Positions 15,286 through 21,761 of a DNA stretch of 23,745 bases are shown piece after piece. The DNA is taken from NCBI GenBank assembly GCA_023266795.1, contig JAHFPI010000005.1, positions 1 through 23,745 of the forward strand, written 5' to 3'. A model generated the notes under the pieces. The model did not search any database and had not been told where the DNA came from. It worked only from the letters and a program-made list of their open reading frames with translations. Origin of the DNA: Rhodospirillales bacterium (GTDB taxonomy: Bacteria > Pseudomonadota > Alphaproteobacteria > Micavibrionales > UBA2020). The first letter of the stretch is position 1; every line of letters starts with the position of its first letter. The translations under genes were made by a program, and so were the position numbers.

Positions 15286-15314
15286 TTTATAGCAAATCAT
15301 TTTTATTAAGTAAA
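15286..15314 (-). promoter_or_regulatory. Promoter of the HAD gene, predicting a leaderless or near-leaderless mRNA
   Basis: On the minus strand TTTACT (15309-15314) and TATAAA (15286-15291) are 17 nt apart. The -10 box ends 7 nt before the ATG, so transcription should start at or next to the start codon. A 5-bp hairpin with GGGGT/ACCCC arms (15316-15329), beginning at the sppA stop, lies just upstream; it has no U run and is at best a weak sppA terminator. Confidence 0.5.
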
Positions 15315-15328
15315 GGGGGTATAAACCC

Positions 15329-17137
15329 CTAATGCAGCATGATTTTTTGAACTTTCAGAATATCCATCCCGCTGTTTGCCTCGGCCTCCAGCCCCTTCAA
15401 TACGTCGGCTGCGCTGATATTCAGTTCCGGAATGGACGCATCCTTGGTGGCAAGCTGGATGAGCAATTCCAGCGGTGATTTTTGTCCGGGGAAGCGCTCC
15501 ACCGGAATATCCTCATCCGGCTTCAGCTTGGCCGCCACTTTGGCCAGCGCGATGGCTTTATCAATACCGCCCAGCTCATCAACCAAACCCCGTGCCTTGG
15601 CCTGACGTCCTGTCCAGACGTGCCCCTCAGCCACGGCAAGGACTTGTTCCCGCGTCATTTTACGGCCTTCCATTACCCGGGCAATGAAGGATTCATAAAT
15701 GCTATCCAGCAGGAATTCGAACCGCGCCTTCTGGCTGTCGGTGAAGGCGACGTTAGAGGACCACATGCGTGCATTATCCCCTGCCGCGACGCTATCCCAG
15801 CGGATGCCCAGCTTTTCCCACAGCTGCGCCAGCACGATTTTGCCGCCGAAGACGCCGATGGAGCCGGTGATGGTGGCGGGCTGGGCGACGATTTTATCAG
15901 CCGAGGTGGCCACCCAGTATCCCCCCGAAGCGGCGTAACCGCCCATTGAAACGATCACGGGCTTGCCTTTTTGCTGAGTCTCGACAACAGAGCGGCGGAT
16001 GGACTCCGCAGCCCCCGGCGAACCGCCCGGGCTATCGACGCGGAATACGACGGCCACGACATCGGCGTCTTTCTGCACCGCCTCAAACGCCGTCACAATT
16101 TTATCGGCCGCCATATCGCCGCCTTTCAGCCCCGAATGGGTCCCGCCGCCATATGGAATAATATCGCCCGCGCCAAAAATCAGCGCGATCTTGGATTTGC
16201 TCTTGTTTATATTCACATGAGGCATGTTCGCACGGAGGGAATAATCCGATAATGTGACCGTCTGCGTATCCTTGTTCCCAGCTTTAAGTTTAGCCTCGTC
16301 CAGCATCTGATTGTAATAGCCGACTTTATCAACCAGCTTCAGTTTAAGAGCTTCATCATCGTTATAGGGCGAGCCATTGACAAGACGTTTCACGGCATCC
16401 ATCGTCATTCCGCGGTTCGCTGCAATGCCGGAGACCGTCTGGTCGGCTAGGTCGTTAATCAGCTCGGTCATCATTTCACGGTGCGGCGCGCTCATCCCTG
16501 TTTCAGTCAGGCTTTCCGGGGCGGACTTATACTTACCCCTGTGGTTGAACTCGGCTTCCACGCCGATTTTATCCAGAATTTCTTTAAAAAACGGCACTTC
16601 GGCCACAATGCCGTTTATGGCGACAGCCCCTACCGGCTGTAGCCAGACCTGCCCGAAAGACGACGCCAGATAATAGTCCCCCATGCCCGAAGCAGAGCCG
16701 CCGAAGTCATCGGCAAATATATAGGTGAATTTACCCGCAGCGCGGAATTTGGCCAGCGCATCCCGCAGTTCCTGAATTTGCGCCGGAGCCATATCAATAT
16801 TCTGAAGCCGGGCGGCGAATCCTTTCACGCGCTTGTCTTTGGCGGCGATTGCCAGGTCGTCAATGATTTCATGGAAAGTGGCGGCGGGGCGCAGCAGCGG
16901 CTGGCCGAGGGAAGGCCTGGTGACCAGCTCCGCCAATCCTGTTTTGAAGGTGTAGGTCAGAACCATATTATCAGACAGCGCCGGCGACACTTCCTGAAAA
17001 GCCCTGCCGACCAGCACGGCAAGCAAAAAGAAACTGAAGCTCGCCGCAATGCCCGTCATGATAAAAAAGCGCTTGAAAAAAACCAGCACACTTCCCCAGA
17101 AACTATCCTCCCGGCGGCGATGTGGGATATATGTCAT
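15329..17137 (-). CDS. sppA: Signal peptide peptidase SppA, 67K type
   Basis: Membrane-bound serine-lysine protease that degrades cleaved signal peptides in the cell envelope. The 602-residue protein has a cytoplasmic basic N-terminus and one membrane helix (about 24-46, IMTGIAASFSFFLLAVLVG), then two tandem S49 peptidase domains as in E. coli SppA. The general-base lysine is in GKYKSAPES (K204) and the nucleophile is S404 in YAASGGYWVA, followed by ATITGSIGVFGGK. VDSPGGSPGAAE (368-379) is the oxyanion/glycine segment. The ATG at 17137 has AGAGG 5 nt upstream. Its upstream region borders the unusual non-coding block at 17.2-17.5 kb, so its promoter probably lies at 17140-17240, which is A+T-rich. 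Confidence 0.94.
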   Translation of the reverse strand: MTYIPHRRREDSFWGSVLVFFKRFFIMTGIAASFSFFLLAVLVGRAFQEVSPALSDNMVLTYTFKTGLAELVTRPSLGQPLLRPAATFHEIIDDLAIAAKDKRVKGFAARLQNIDMAPAQIQELRDALAKFRAAGKFTYIFADDFGGSASGMGDYYLASSFGQVWLQPVGAVAINGIVAEVPFFKEILDKIGVEAEFNHRGKYKSAPESLTETGMSAPHREMMTELINDLADQTVSGIAANRGMTMDAVKRLVNGSPYNDDEALKLKLVDKVGYYNQMLDEAKLKAGNKDTQTVTLSDYSLRANMPHVNINKSKSKIALIFGAGDIIPYGGGTHSGLKGGDMAADKIVTAFEAVQKDADVVAVVFRVDSPGGSPGAAESIRRSVVETQQKGKPVIVSMGGYAASGGYWVATSADKIVAQPATITGSIGVFGGKIVLAQLWEKLGIRWDSVAAGDNARMWSSNVAFTDSQKARFEFLLDSIYESFIARVMEGRKMTREQVLAVAEGHVWTGRQAKARGLVDELGGIDKAIALAKVAAKLKPDEDIPVERFPGQKSPLELLIQLATKDASIPELNISAADVLKGLEAEANSGMDILKVQKIMLH

Positions 17138-17213
17138 GTCAACCTCTTTTTACTTTTTCACCAAAAATTTTTATGAGCTTATCCCAATAATCCTTATTGA
17201 ACGATGAATAAAT

Positions 17214-17222
17214 TGTGGATAT
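17214..17222 (-). promoter_or_regulatory. Near-consensus DnaA box
   Basis: The minus strand reads ATATCCACA, one mismatch from TTATCCACA. It lies upstream of sppA in A+T-rich DNA, about 135 bp from the perfect box at 17357-17365. A single near-match can occur by chance. Confidence 0.4.
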
Positions 17223-17236
17223 ATTTCCTCATTAAC

Positions 17237-17269
17237 AAAAAAAAAGCCCTGCGTCGTCAAACGCAGGGC
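17237..17269 (-). terminator. Strong intrinsic terminator on the minus strand
   Basis: The minus strand reads GCCCTGCGT (from 17269), a 6-nt loop, ACGCAGGGC (to 17246), then nine T (17245-17237). The plus strand has no T run after the stem, so direction is clear. It lies 260 nt after the lipoprotein gene stop and ends either that operon or a separate small RNA. Confidence 0.9.
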
Positions 17270-17351
17270 AGTGTCATCGAAGCGAAGTATTAAGGGAGGC
17301 ACCGTAACCAGAATTTCATGGGCGGTGCTTTTCCTTGAGTCCGAGTCTCCC
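17237..17351 (-). ncRNA. Candidate small RNA (or long structured 3' UTR)
   Basis: Before the terminator the minus strand holds an outer GGGAG (17351-17347) / CTCCC (17298-17294) pairing. It encloses a hairpin with GCACCG (17328-17323) / CGGTGC (17304-17299) arms and an inner CCA/TGG pairing. The segment CCTCCC followed by TTAATACTT would be partly single-stranded and can pair with Shine-Dalgarno sequences. The 5' end is uncertain because no clear promoter was found; -10/-35 candidates upstream are weak. It matches no RNA family I can name. The alternative is that this is simply the 3' UTR of the hslO-lipoprotein transcript. A 76-codon open frame here (17171-17401) contains the terminator and is not credible as a gene. 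Confidence 0.45.
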
Positions 17352-17375
17352 GATTCTGTGGATAAGAGTCGAGTC
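17337..17375. promoter_or_regulatory. Composite DnaA box / GANTC cluster
   Basis: Five GANTC sites lie in 39 bp: GAGTC at 17337 and 17343, GATTC at 17352, GAGTC at 17366 and 17371. A perfect DnaA box (minus strand TTATCCACA, 17357-17365) is abutted without gap by GATTC on one side and GAGTC-GAGTC on the other. Two further GACTC sites follow at 17490 and 17510. GANTC is the target of the alphaproteobacterial cell-cycle methyltransferase CcrM. Confidence 0.65.
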
Positions 17376-17528
17376 TTTTTTAAAAGTGTCTCCGCTCTCA
17401 TAAAATATCGTTTCTTTTCAATATTTTAATGATCGAACTTTGCAGGAGCCTAAAGGACGCGCCTCGGGATATCCCACTTTATAAGCAACGACTCGGAAGC
17501 CACTGAAAAGACTCGCCAATGCGGCAAT

Positions 17529-18116
17529 TTAGTACTTCTTCCCGAATGTATTTTTGACCACGCTTCTCAACCCGTCATTCAAGTCATCCATCAAGTCTTC
17601 GGTCAGAAGAAAGTAGGCCTGATCCCTCTCGGCGGGGGACGTCTGCTCCAGCAGCGTCTTGCTGCGTTTGGCAATCACTTCTGCATGGCCGAGGATAATG
17701 TCGGGCGCCCGTGGGCTGACCATCTCAAACCGTAGCAACACTTTGGCATTCAGCCGTTCAGAAGGCTCGCGCGTAACGACCCCCCAGAATCCGCTGGTGA
17801 CCGGCAGTTCCTCCCGCACGACTGAGGCATCATCGATAAAGATATGCAGCACATTCTCATGCCCTGCCGCCAGCAGCTGTTTTTTCAGCAAGTCCTCGGT
17901 CGCAGCATAGGGCGGCACCGGAAATTTGTGTTCAACATTAGGGTCTTGCAGCGGCGGCTTATAATTGTTCTTCACTTCAATCCTGGACACGTCCAGCGCC
18001 AGGGGGCGGAAATTGGCAAAGGTCATATCGGGCGGATGAGTGGTCGTCGGCCCTTCAACACAGCCGGACAGCATTGCCACAACCGATAAACATAAAAAAA
18101 CAGCCGTTATTCTCAT
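17529..18116 (-). CDS. Putative envelope lipoprotein of unknown function
   Basis: A 195-residue protein with a lipoprotein signal peptide: MRITAVFLCLSVVAMLSGC, lipobox LSGC and lipidated C19. The mature part contains YKPPLQDPNVEHKFPVPP, an Ala-rich segment, and a beta-rich central region (KVLLRFEMVSPRAPDIILGHAEVIAKRSKTL). I recall similar proteins next to hslO in other alphaproteobacteria, but I know no named function. The residue after Cys is Val, so outer-membrane sorting is likely if the E. coli rule applies. The ATG at 18116 overlaps the hslO stop in ATGA, so it is translationally coupled to hslO and the two genes probably form one transcript. The nearest downstream terminator is at 17237-17269. 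Confidence 0.85.
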   Translation of the reverse strand: MRITAVFLCLSVVAMLSGCVEGPTTTHPPDMTFANFRPLALDVSRIEVKNNYKPPLQDPNVEHKFPVPPYAATEDLLKKQLLAAGHENVLHIFIDDASVVREELPVTSGFWGVVTREPSERLNAKVLLRFEMVSPRAPDIILGHAEVIAKRSKTLLEQTSPAERDQAYFLLTEDLMDDLNDGLRSVVKNTFGKKY

Positions 18117-19072
18117 GGTTTTCTCTCCTGATATACGTCATCGAGCTCCGGCGTGGAAAAACCGTATTCCTCGCTGCAGAACTCGCATTTAATCATCACC
18201 CTGCCCTCTTTCGCGCAAATCTCCTCGATCTCCGGGCGCGGAATCGTCCGTAGAATATCAATCACACGGTCCCGGGTACAGCGGCATTTGAAGCGGATAT
18301 GGGTCGGCGAATAAATCCGCACCCCCTCCTCATGGAACAGCCGGTAGAGGACATCCGCCGAATGCAGCACCGGCGAGAGAATCTCCCCCTCGCTGCACGT
18401 CGACAGCAGCATGGCGGCGCGCGTCCAGTCCTCGATATCCGGCTCGATGTCCGTTTTTCCGGCCTCTTCATCGGGCATTTGCTGGATCATGATGCCGCCT
18501 GCGCGCCAGTGCCGGTCCTGCGGATGGACGGCCAACCTGAAAGAGGTCTTGATCTGCTCCGACTGCGTGAAATAATGTTGCGCGGCATCGACGATCGACT
18601 CCCCCTTCAGTTCAACGATCCCCTGATAGCGATGGTCGGTTCCGCCATGATCGACCGTAAAGGCCATGTATCCCTTGCCGAGCAGGTGGTAATAATGATG
18701 CGCAATATCCTTCTTGCGCTTGGCCAGCTTTTTGACGGCGGCGGCGTCAAACCCAGCATAGGCGCGCACCTCCCCCTTGCTGGTCACATCGGCCACCAGC
18801 GTACGGATCGCGCCGTCGCCCTTGATCTGCAAAGAAAAGACGCCCTCATACTTCAGCATCGAGCTGAGCAGCAGGCACAGCGTCAGCACCTCGCTCAGCA
18901 GCGCCGATACGGGCGGCGGATAATCGTGCTGTTGCATAATATCCGCCAGCACCGACCCGAGACGCACCATCCGCCCGCGCACACCGGATTTTTCCAGACG
19001 GAAAGGCTGGACGACGTTGTCATCAACGAGCCCCGATTGTTCTGTGCCGTCTTTTTTGATACGAATAGCCAT
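18113..19072 (-). CDS. hslO: Redox-regulated chaperone Hsp33
   Basis: Holdase chaperone activated by oxidation, cytoplasmic. The 319-residue protein has the Hsp33 N-terminal domain (ALLSEVLTLCLLLSSMLKYEGVFSLQIKGDGAIRTLVADVTSKGEVRAY) and the C-terminal zinc redox switch: C263 and C265 in KCRCTRD, C296 and C299 in KCEFCSEEYGF, the CxC/CxxC pattern of the family. The frame is open upstream to 19204, but family alignment and the recX position favour the ATG at 19072 (MAIRIKKDG). Only 20 nt separate this start from recX on the other strand, so its leader is very short or begins inside recX. It is coupled to the lipoprotein gene by an ATGA overlap. Confidence 0.95.
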   Translation of the reverse strand: MAIRIKKDGTEQSGLVDDNVVQPFRLEKSGVRGRMVRLGSVLADIMQQHDYPPPVSALLSEVLTLCLLLSSMLKYEGVFSLQIKGDGAIRTLVADVTSKGEVRAYAGFDAAAVKKLAKRKKDIAHHYYHLLGKGYMAFTVDHGGTDHRYQGIVELKGESIVDAAQHYFTQSEQIKTSFRLAVHPQDRHWRAGGIMIQQMPDEEAGKTDIEPDIEDWTRAAMLLSTCSEGEILSPVLHSADVLYRLFHEEGVRIYSPTHIRFKCRCTRDRVIDILRTIPRPEIEEICAKEGRVMIKCEFCSEEYGFSTPELDDVYQERKP

Positions 19073-19092
19073 TGCCGCTAAAGTGTAGCATA

Positions 19093-19647
19093 ATGCCTGT
19101 AAATATGGACAAAAAACCCGCCAGACCGGAGCGCAAATCCCCCAAAAAAATTTCCAAAACATATTTGGAAAATGCCGCGCTGTATTACCTGCAACGTTAT
19201 GCAACGTCGGCGGAAAACCTGAAGCGCGTGCTGATGCGCAAGGTCAAACGCTCCTGCGCCTTCCATCAGGTCGATGCGGAAGACTTCGCGCCGCTGGTCG
19301 ATGAGCTGGTCGCGCGTTATATGTCGGTCGGGCTGGTGGATGACACTGTCTTCGCCCGCGCCCGCGTCACCTCGCTGCGGCGGCAGGGGCACTCGAAGCA
19401 GGCAATCCTCGCGCGGCTGCAGGCCAAGGGGCTGTCCAAATCACAAATCGAAGCCGCCCTGAAACTTGTCGATGAAGAACACGACGACCCCGAAATCACC
19501 GCCGCCCTTGCCCACGCCAAACGCAAAAAACTCGGCCCGTGGCGCAAGAAGCCGCAGGACGCGCAAAAAGAACTGGCGGCGATGGGTCGGGCGGGATTCA
19601 GCTATGAGGTCGCGCGGCGGGCTTTGGCGAATACAGAAGAAGATTAA
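19093..19647 (+). CDS. recX: RecX-family regulator
   Basis: RecX proteins bind RecA and limit its filament growth in recombination and SOS. The protein (184 residues from the chosen start) has the triple-helical RecX repeats: YLENAALYYLQRYATSAENLKRVLMRKV, then LVDELVARYMSVGLVDDTVFARARVTSLRRQGHSKQAILARLQAKGL, then a C-terminal KELAAMGRAGFSYEVARRAL. Length is normal for alphaproteobacterial RecX. The basic leader (MDKKPARPERKSPKK) precedes the first repeat. The ATG at 19093 is chosen, with an ATG at 19105 possible; neither has a strong ribosome site. It is divergent from hslO with a 20-nt gap, and no recA is in the window. A decayed copy of its 3' end lies at 20372-20504. Confidence 0.9.
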   Translation: MPVNMDKKPARPERKSPKKISKTYLENAALYYLQRYATSAENLKRVLMRKVKRSCAFHQVDAEDFAPLVDELVARYMSVGLVDDTVFARARVTSLRRQGHSKQAILARLQAKGLSKSQIEAALKLVDEEHDDPEITAALAHAKRKKLGPWRKKPQDAQKELAAMGRAGFSYEVARRALANTEED

Positions 19648-19655
19648 CCTCCTCC

Positions 19656-19724
19656 GTCATTCCGGCGAAAGCCGGAATCTATCTGCTTCAATAGGTTCCA
19701 GATTCCGGCTTTCGCCGGAATGAC
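19656..19724. repeat. REP-like paired palindrome (first pair)
   Basis: Two perfect 25-bp inverted copies (19656-19680 and 19700-19724) are separated by 19 nt. Each copy is itself a hairpin with core ATTCCGGC-GAAA-GCCGGAAT, the widespread proteobacterial interspersed type beginning GTCATTCC. It sits between recX and the convergent unknown gene, and could fold into a large cruciform and act as a transcription barrier for both. Confidence 0.9.
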
Positions 19725-19734
19725 AATGGGAAAC

Positions 19735-20229
19735 TTACGGCGGCTTGCAGGCGGGGCCGTTTTTGCCGGGATGCTTTTCTTTCTCCCGCAGGCAACTCAG
19801 GTATTGCTGCGAATAATGCTCGTCCTGCGCCGGAACCTTTATATCCGTGCGTCCCGGATGGGCTTTATTGTTAAAAGCATCCGCGATGGTGTCGAACAAC
19901 GGCGTCTTTTCGGGCGTCCACTCCAGCGCCAGCTTGCGAACAAACGCCTCCGGCTCGGTCGGCCAGTTGCCGGCAGCGAGAACGGCGGCGCGCTTTTTGA
20001 GATGCGCCGACAGCGCCCGCTCATGGTAGGCATAAAGCGCACCGGAGCGCATGACGCACTCGGCGTCTTTAAGAATAAGGACTTTCAGCCCCTTTTTCTC
20101 CAGCCTCCGCACAAGGCCATCCATATCCGCCTGGCTATAGTCCGCAAAATTCCGCAATAGCTCGTAACCCACTGGTTTCTGTGGGCCAACCTCCGATAAA
20201 TCGCGCGAAATTTTTACTGCGTGCGTCAT
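19735..20229 (-). CDS. Unknown small protein bracketed by REP pairs
   Basis: A 164-residue, probably soluble, basic protein that I do not recognise. The central region reads LVRRLEKKGLKVLILKDAECVMRSGALYAYHERALSAHLKKRAAVL; the C-terminus is Lys/Pro-rich (EKEKHPGKNGPACKPP). It has no signal peptide, membrane helix or clear catalytic motif. It is flanked by two pairs of palindromic repeats (19656-19724 and 20274-20365), and a decayed recX tail lies beyond the second pair. A perfect -35 TTGACA lies at 20261-20266 on its strand, but the matching -10 (TAACTT, 18 nt away) is poor and no ribosome site is seen before the ATG at 20229. Base composition is like the core genome, which argues for a real, resident gene. 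Confidence 0.6.
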   Translation of the reverse strand: MTHAVKISRDLSEVGPQKPVGYELLRNFADYSQADMDGLVRRLEKKGLKVLILKDAECVMRSGALYAYHERALSAHLKKRAAVLAAGNWPTEPEAFVRKLALEWTPEKTPLFDTIADAFNNKAHPGRTDIKVPAQDEHYSQQYLSCLREKEKHPGKNGPACKPP

Positions 20230-20273
20230 GATGGGGAAGTTAGCGGATTATGACTATCCCTGTCAACTTTATT

Positions 20274-20365
20274 CGTCACCCCTGCGAAAGCAGGGGCCCA
20301 GTCGGGCCTTTATTTTTTGCTACAACGCAAAACGCCAACTGGATCCCTGCTTTCGCAGGGACGAC
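20274..20365. repeat. REP-like paired palindrome (second pair, variant core)
   Basis: Two imperfect inverted copies (20274-20301 and 20339-20365) are separated by 37 nt. Cores are CCCCTGC-GAAA-GCAGGGG and TCCCTGC-TTTC-GCAGGGA. The layout (outer GTC/GAC, stem, GAAA loop, stem) is that of the first pair, but the stem sequence differs (CCTGC instead of CCGGC), with compensating changes on both sides. Confidence 0.85.
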
Positions 20366-20371
20366 ACTGTA

Positions 20372-20504
20372 GAAACTACCGTCGCCCTTGCGCAAAAAGC
20401 CCCTCACTGACCCCAAAAAACCTCCAGAAAAAATGGAGACCATCAGGCGGATGGGGTTTAGTTATGATGTGGCGCGACAAGTGCCGGCATTTAAAGAGGA
20501 TTAG
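20372..20504 (+). pseudogene. Decayed fragment of a second recX 3' end
   Basis: One frame reads RKKPLTDPKKPPEKMETIRR, then MGFSYDVARQVPAFKED and a stop (TAG 20502-20504). It parallels the true RecX end: RKKPQDAQKELAAMGRAGFS, then YEVARRALANTEED and a stop. Shared points are RKKP, GFSYxVAR and the terminal ED. Just upstream, GAAACTACCGTCGCCCTTGC (20372-20391) matches recX GAAATCACCGCCGCCCTTGC (19492-19511), after which a deletion and frame shift relative to recX follow. A stop codon (TAG 20370-20372) and the REP pair replace everything further 5'. It overlaps the end of the convergent gene at 20491. The remainder of 20230-20371 contains only the REP pair and a possible promoter. Confidence 0.7.
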
Positions 20505-20973
20505 ACGAGCTGACCGTAAACGGGCTCATCCATGTCCTAAATACAGCATCCTTCTCAATATCGTTTGATATATAAATTGGTTTATCTGGTTTTGATTTCA
20601 GGAAAATCATTATTAATCCTTTTCCAATCATCCGTGAAGAAATGTATGTACTTATATTTTCAATATCGTGGCGATAGATCATTTTTGTCCAAAAAATTGT
20701 GCGTATCTCCATCCTATCAAAAAACAGCGTTACCTTCATTAGTAGGGGGTTAATAAGCATCAAAACGCCTAAAACCAAGAACAAACAACCAGCAAAAGCA
20801 TCATAGAAAGAGCTGCTTCCTGATTTAAAAAAAGAGTAAGCAGGCGCAAGGAAGCTCAATCCGCATAAATATGAAAGTATCCGATATGACCCTTTCAGTT
20901 TATAACTGCGCGGGAAATCAGACTCAAAGAGAGTGTCTGCACCCCTCTCTGAGCTATTTTCTTCTATGGTCAC
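20491..20973 (-). CDS. Two-TM membrane protein with a PH-like C-terminal domain, A+T-rich
   Basis: A 160-residue protein with two hydrophobic helices (about 30-48, YRILSYLCGLSFLAPAYSF, and 58-77, DAFAGCLFLVLGVLMLINPL). These are followed by a beta-rich segment with the rhythm of bacterial PH-like domains (KVTLFFDRMEIRTIFWTKMIYRHDIENISTYIS, then GLIMIFLKSKPDKPIYIS). Its DNA is clearly more A+T-rich than the suf genes, suggesting late arrival. The start is a GTG at 20973, 12 nt after the sufA stop, with an AAGG upstream, so it is probably read from the suf transcript. Its 3' end overlaps the recX fragment. Function unknown; the PH-like call is by pattern only. Confidence 0.6.
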   Translation of the reverse strand: MTIEENSSERGADTLFESDFPRSYKLKGSYRILSYLCGLSFLAPAYSFFKSGSSSFYDAFAGCLFLVLGVLMLINPLLMKVTLFFDRMEIRTIFWTKMIYRHDIENISTYISSRMIGKGLIMIFLKSKPDKPIYISNDIEKDAVFRTWMSPFTVSSSNPL

Positions 20974-20985
20974 AGAAATTTGACC

Positions 20986-21330
20986 TTAAGACGTCTTAAA
21001 TGACTTCCCACACCCGCAACGCCCCGTTTCATTCGGATTTTTGAAGGTGAAGCCGGACTCAAACTCGCCGTCCTTGTAATCCATTTCGGTGCCGATGAGA
21101 TACAGCATCGCTTTGGGGTCGACGAAGATTTTTACGCCTTTGTCCTCGACCACTTCCTCCAGCGGCAGCTGTTCAGCCGCGTATTCCATGAAGTAGCTCA
21201 TGCCGGAGCAGCCGCCCGACTGGACGCCGATGCGCAGGCCGACGACCGGCTGGCCTTCGGGAGCTTGGGCGATCAGGGATTTGATCTGTTCTGCGGCGCT
21301 TTGGGTTACCGTTAAAAGTTGTTGTGTCAT
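20986..21330 (-). CDS. sufA: Fe-S cluster carrier, SufA/IscA/ErpA type
   Basis: A-type carrier that receives Fe-S clusters from the SUF scaffold and delivers them to apo-proteins. The 114-residue protein has the three invariant cysteines C41 (SGGCSGMSY), C105 and C107 (GRCGCGKSF), and the family core VGLRIGVQSGG with FVDPKAMLYLIGTEMDY. The ATG at 21330 is preferred because AAGGAGA lies 7 nt upstream; an ATG at 21336 is only 1 nt from it. It is the last recognised gene of the suf operon; ErpA is an equivalent name in some lineages, and the suf context favours SufA. Confidence 0.93.
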   Translation of the reverse strand: MTQQLLTVTQSAAEQIKSLIAQAPEGQPVVGLRIGVQSGGCSGMSYFMEYAAEQLPLEEVVEDKGVKIFVDPKAMLYLIGTEMDYKDGEFESGFTFKNPNETGRCGCGKSFKTS

Positions 21331-21353
21331 TTTCATTTCTCCTTGTTCACTTG

Positions 21354-21761
21354 TTAAAACATATTCAGTTGCAATTTCGCCGTCTCGGCCATTTTGTCAG
21401 GATCCCATGGCGGATCCCAGACGATTTCCACCATCACCTGTCCCACGCCTTCCACCGTCTTGATGGCGCACTCGATCATGCCGGGCATTTCTCCCGCCAC
21501 GGGGCAGCCGGGCGAGGTTAGGGTCATCTCCACATAAATGTCATTCGTGTCCGCCGCGATGTCCACCTTGTAAATCAGCCCCAGCTCGTAAATATTCACC
21601 GGAATCTCCGGATCGTACACCTCGCGCAGCGCCGCCTGCACTTTCGGCCACAGCGGATGCGCCGTGCTGGCCTCGGTGTAGGGCGGAATCAGCATCTTTT
21701 CGGTTTCTTCATCACCGACCGCGTCACGGATCATGCTTTCGTCTGCCACTTGCCGCATCAT
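21354..21761 (-). CDS. sufT: SufT-type MIP18/DUF59 Fe-S assembly factor
   Basis: Accessory factor for Fe-S cluster maturation or transfer. The 135-residue protein has a variable N-terminus and then the MIP18/DUF59 core: ALREVYDPEIPVNIYELGLIY (about 44-64), with the conserved DPE(I/V), and MTLTSPGCPVAGEMPG with the conserved cysteine. The C-terminal WDPPWDPDKMAETAKLQL is typical of the suf-linked subgroup. The start ATG at 21761 overlaps the sufS stop (ATGA), so it is translationally coupled; a second ATG at 21758 is equally possible. Lying between sufS and sufA is the standard place for this gene in alphaproteobacteria. Confidence 0.92.
   Translation of the reverse strand: MMRQVADESMIRDAVGDEETEKMLIPPYTEASTAHPLWPKVQAALREVYDPEIPVNIYELGLIYKVDIAADTNDIYVEMTLTSPGCPVAGEMPGMIECAIKTVEGVGQVMVEIVWDPPWDPDKMAETAKLQLNMF

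Noticed and set aside
17171..17401. 76-codon minus-strand open frame in the non-coding block
   Set aside because: It runs through a strong minus-strand terminator and has no ribosome site or recognisable protein features.
17466..17475. 10-bp palindrome GGGATATCCC
   Set aside because: Palindromes of this length are frequent by chance; no partner site or promoter found beside it.
17138..17528. Chromosomal replication origin
   Set aside because: Only one perfect and one near-perfect DnaA box, no typical origin neighbours and no change of gene strand; retained instead as a possible DnaA/CcrM regulatory site.
20986..20999. 14-bp perfect palindrome TTAAGACGTCTTAA over the sufA stop codon
   Set aside because: One such palindrome is expected by chance in a window of this size, and it overlaps coding sequence.
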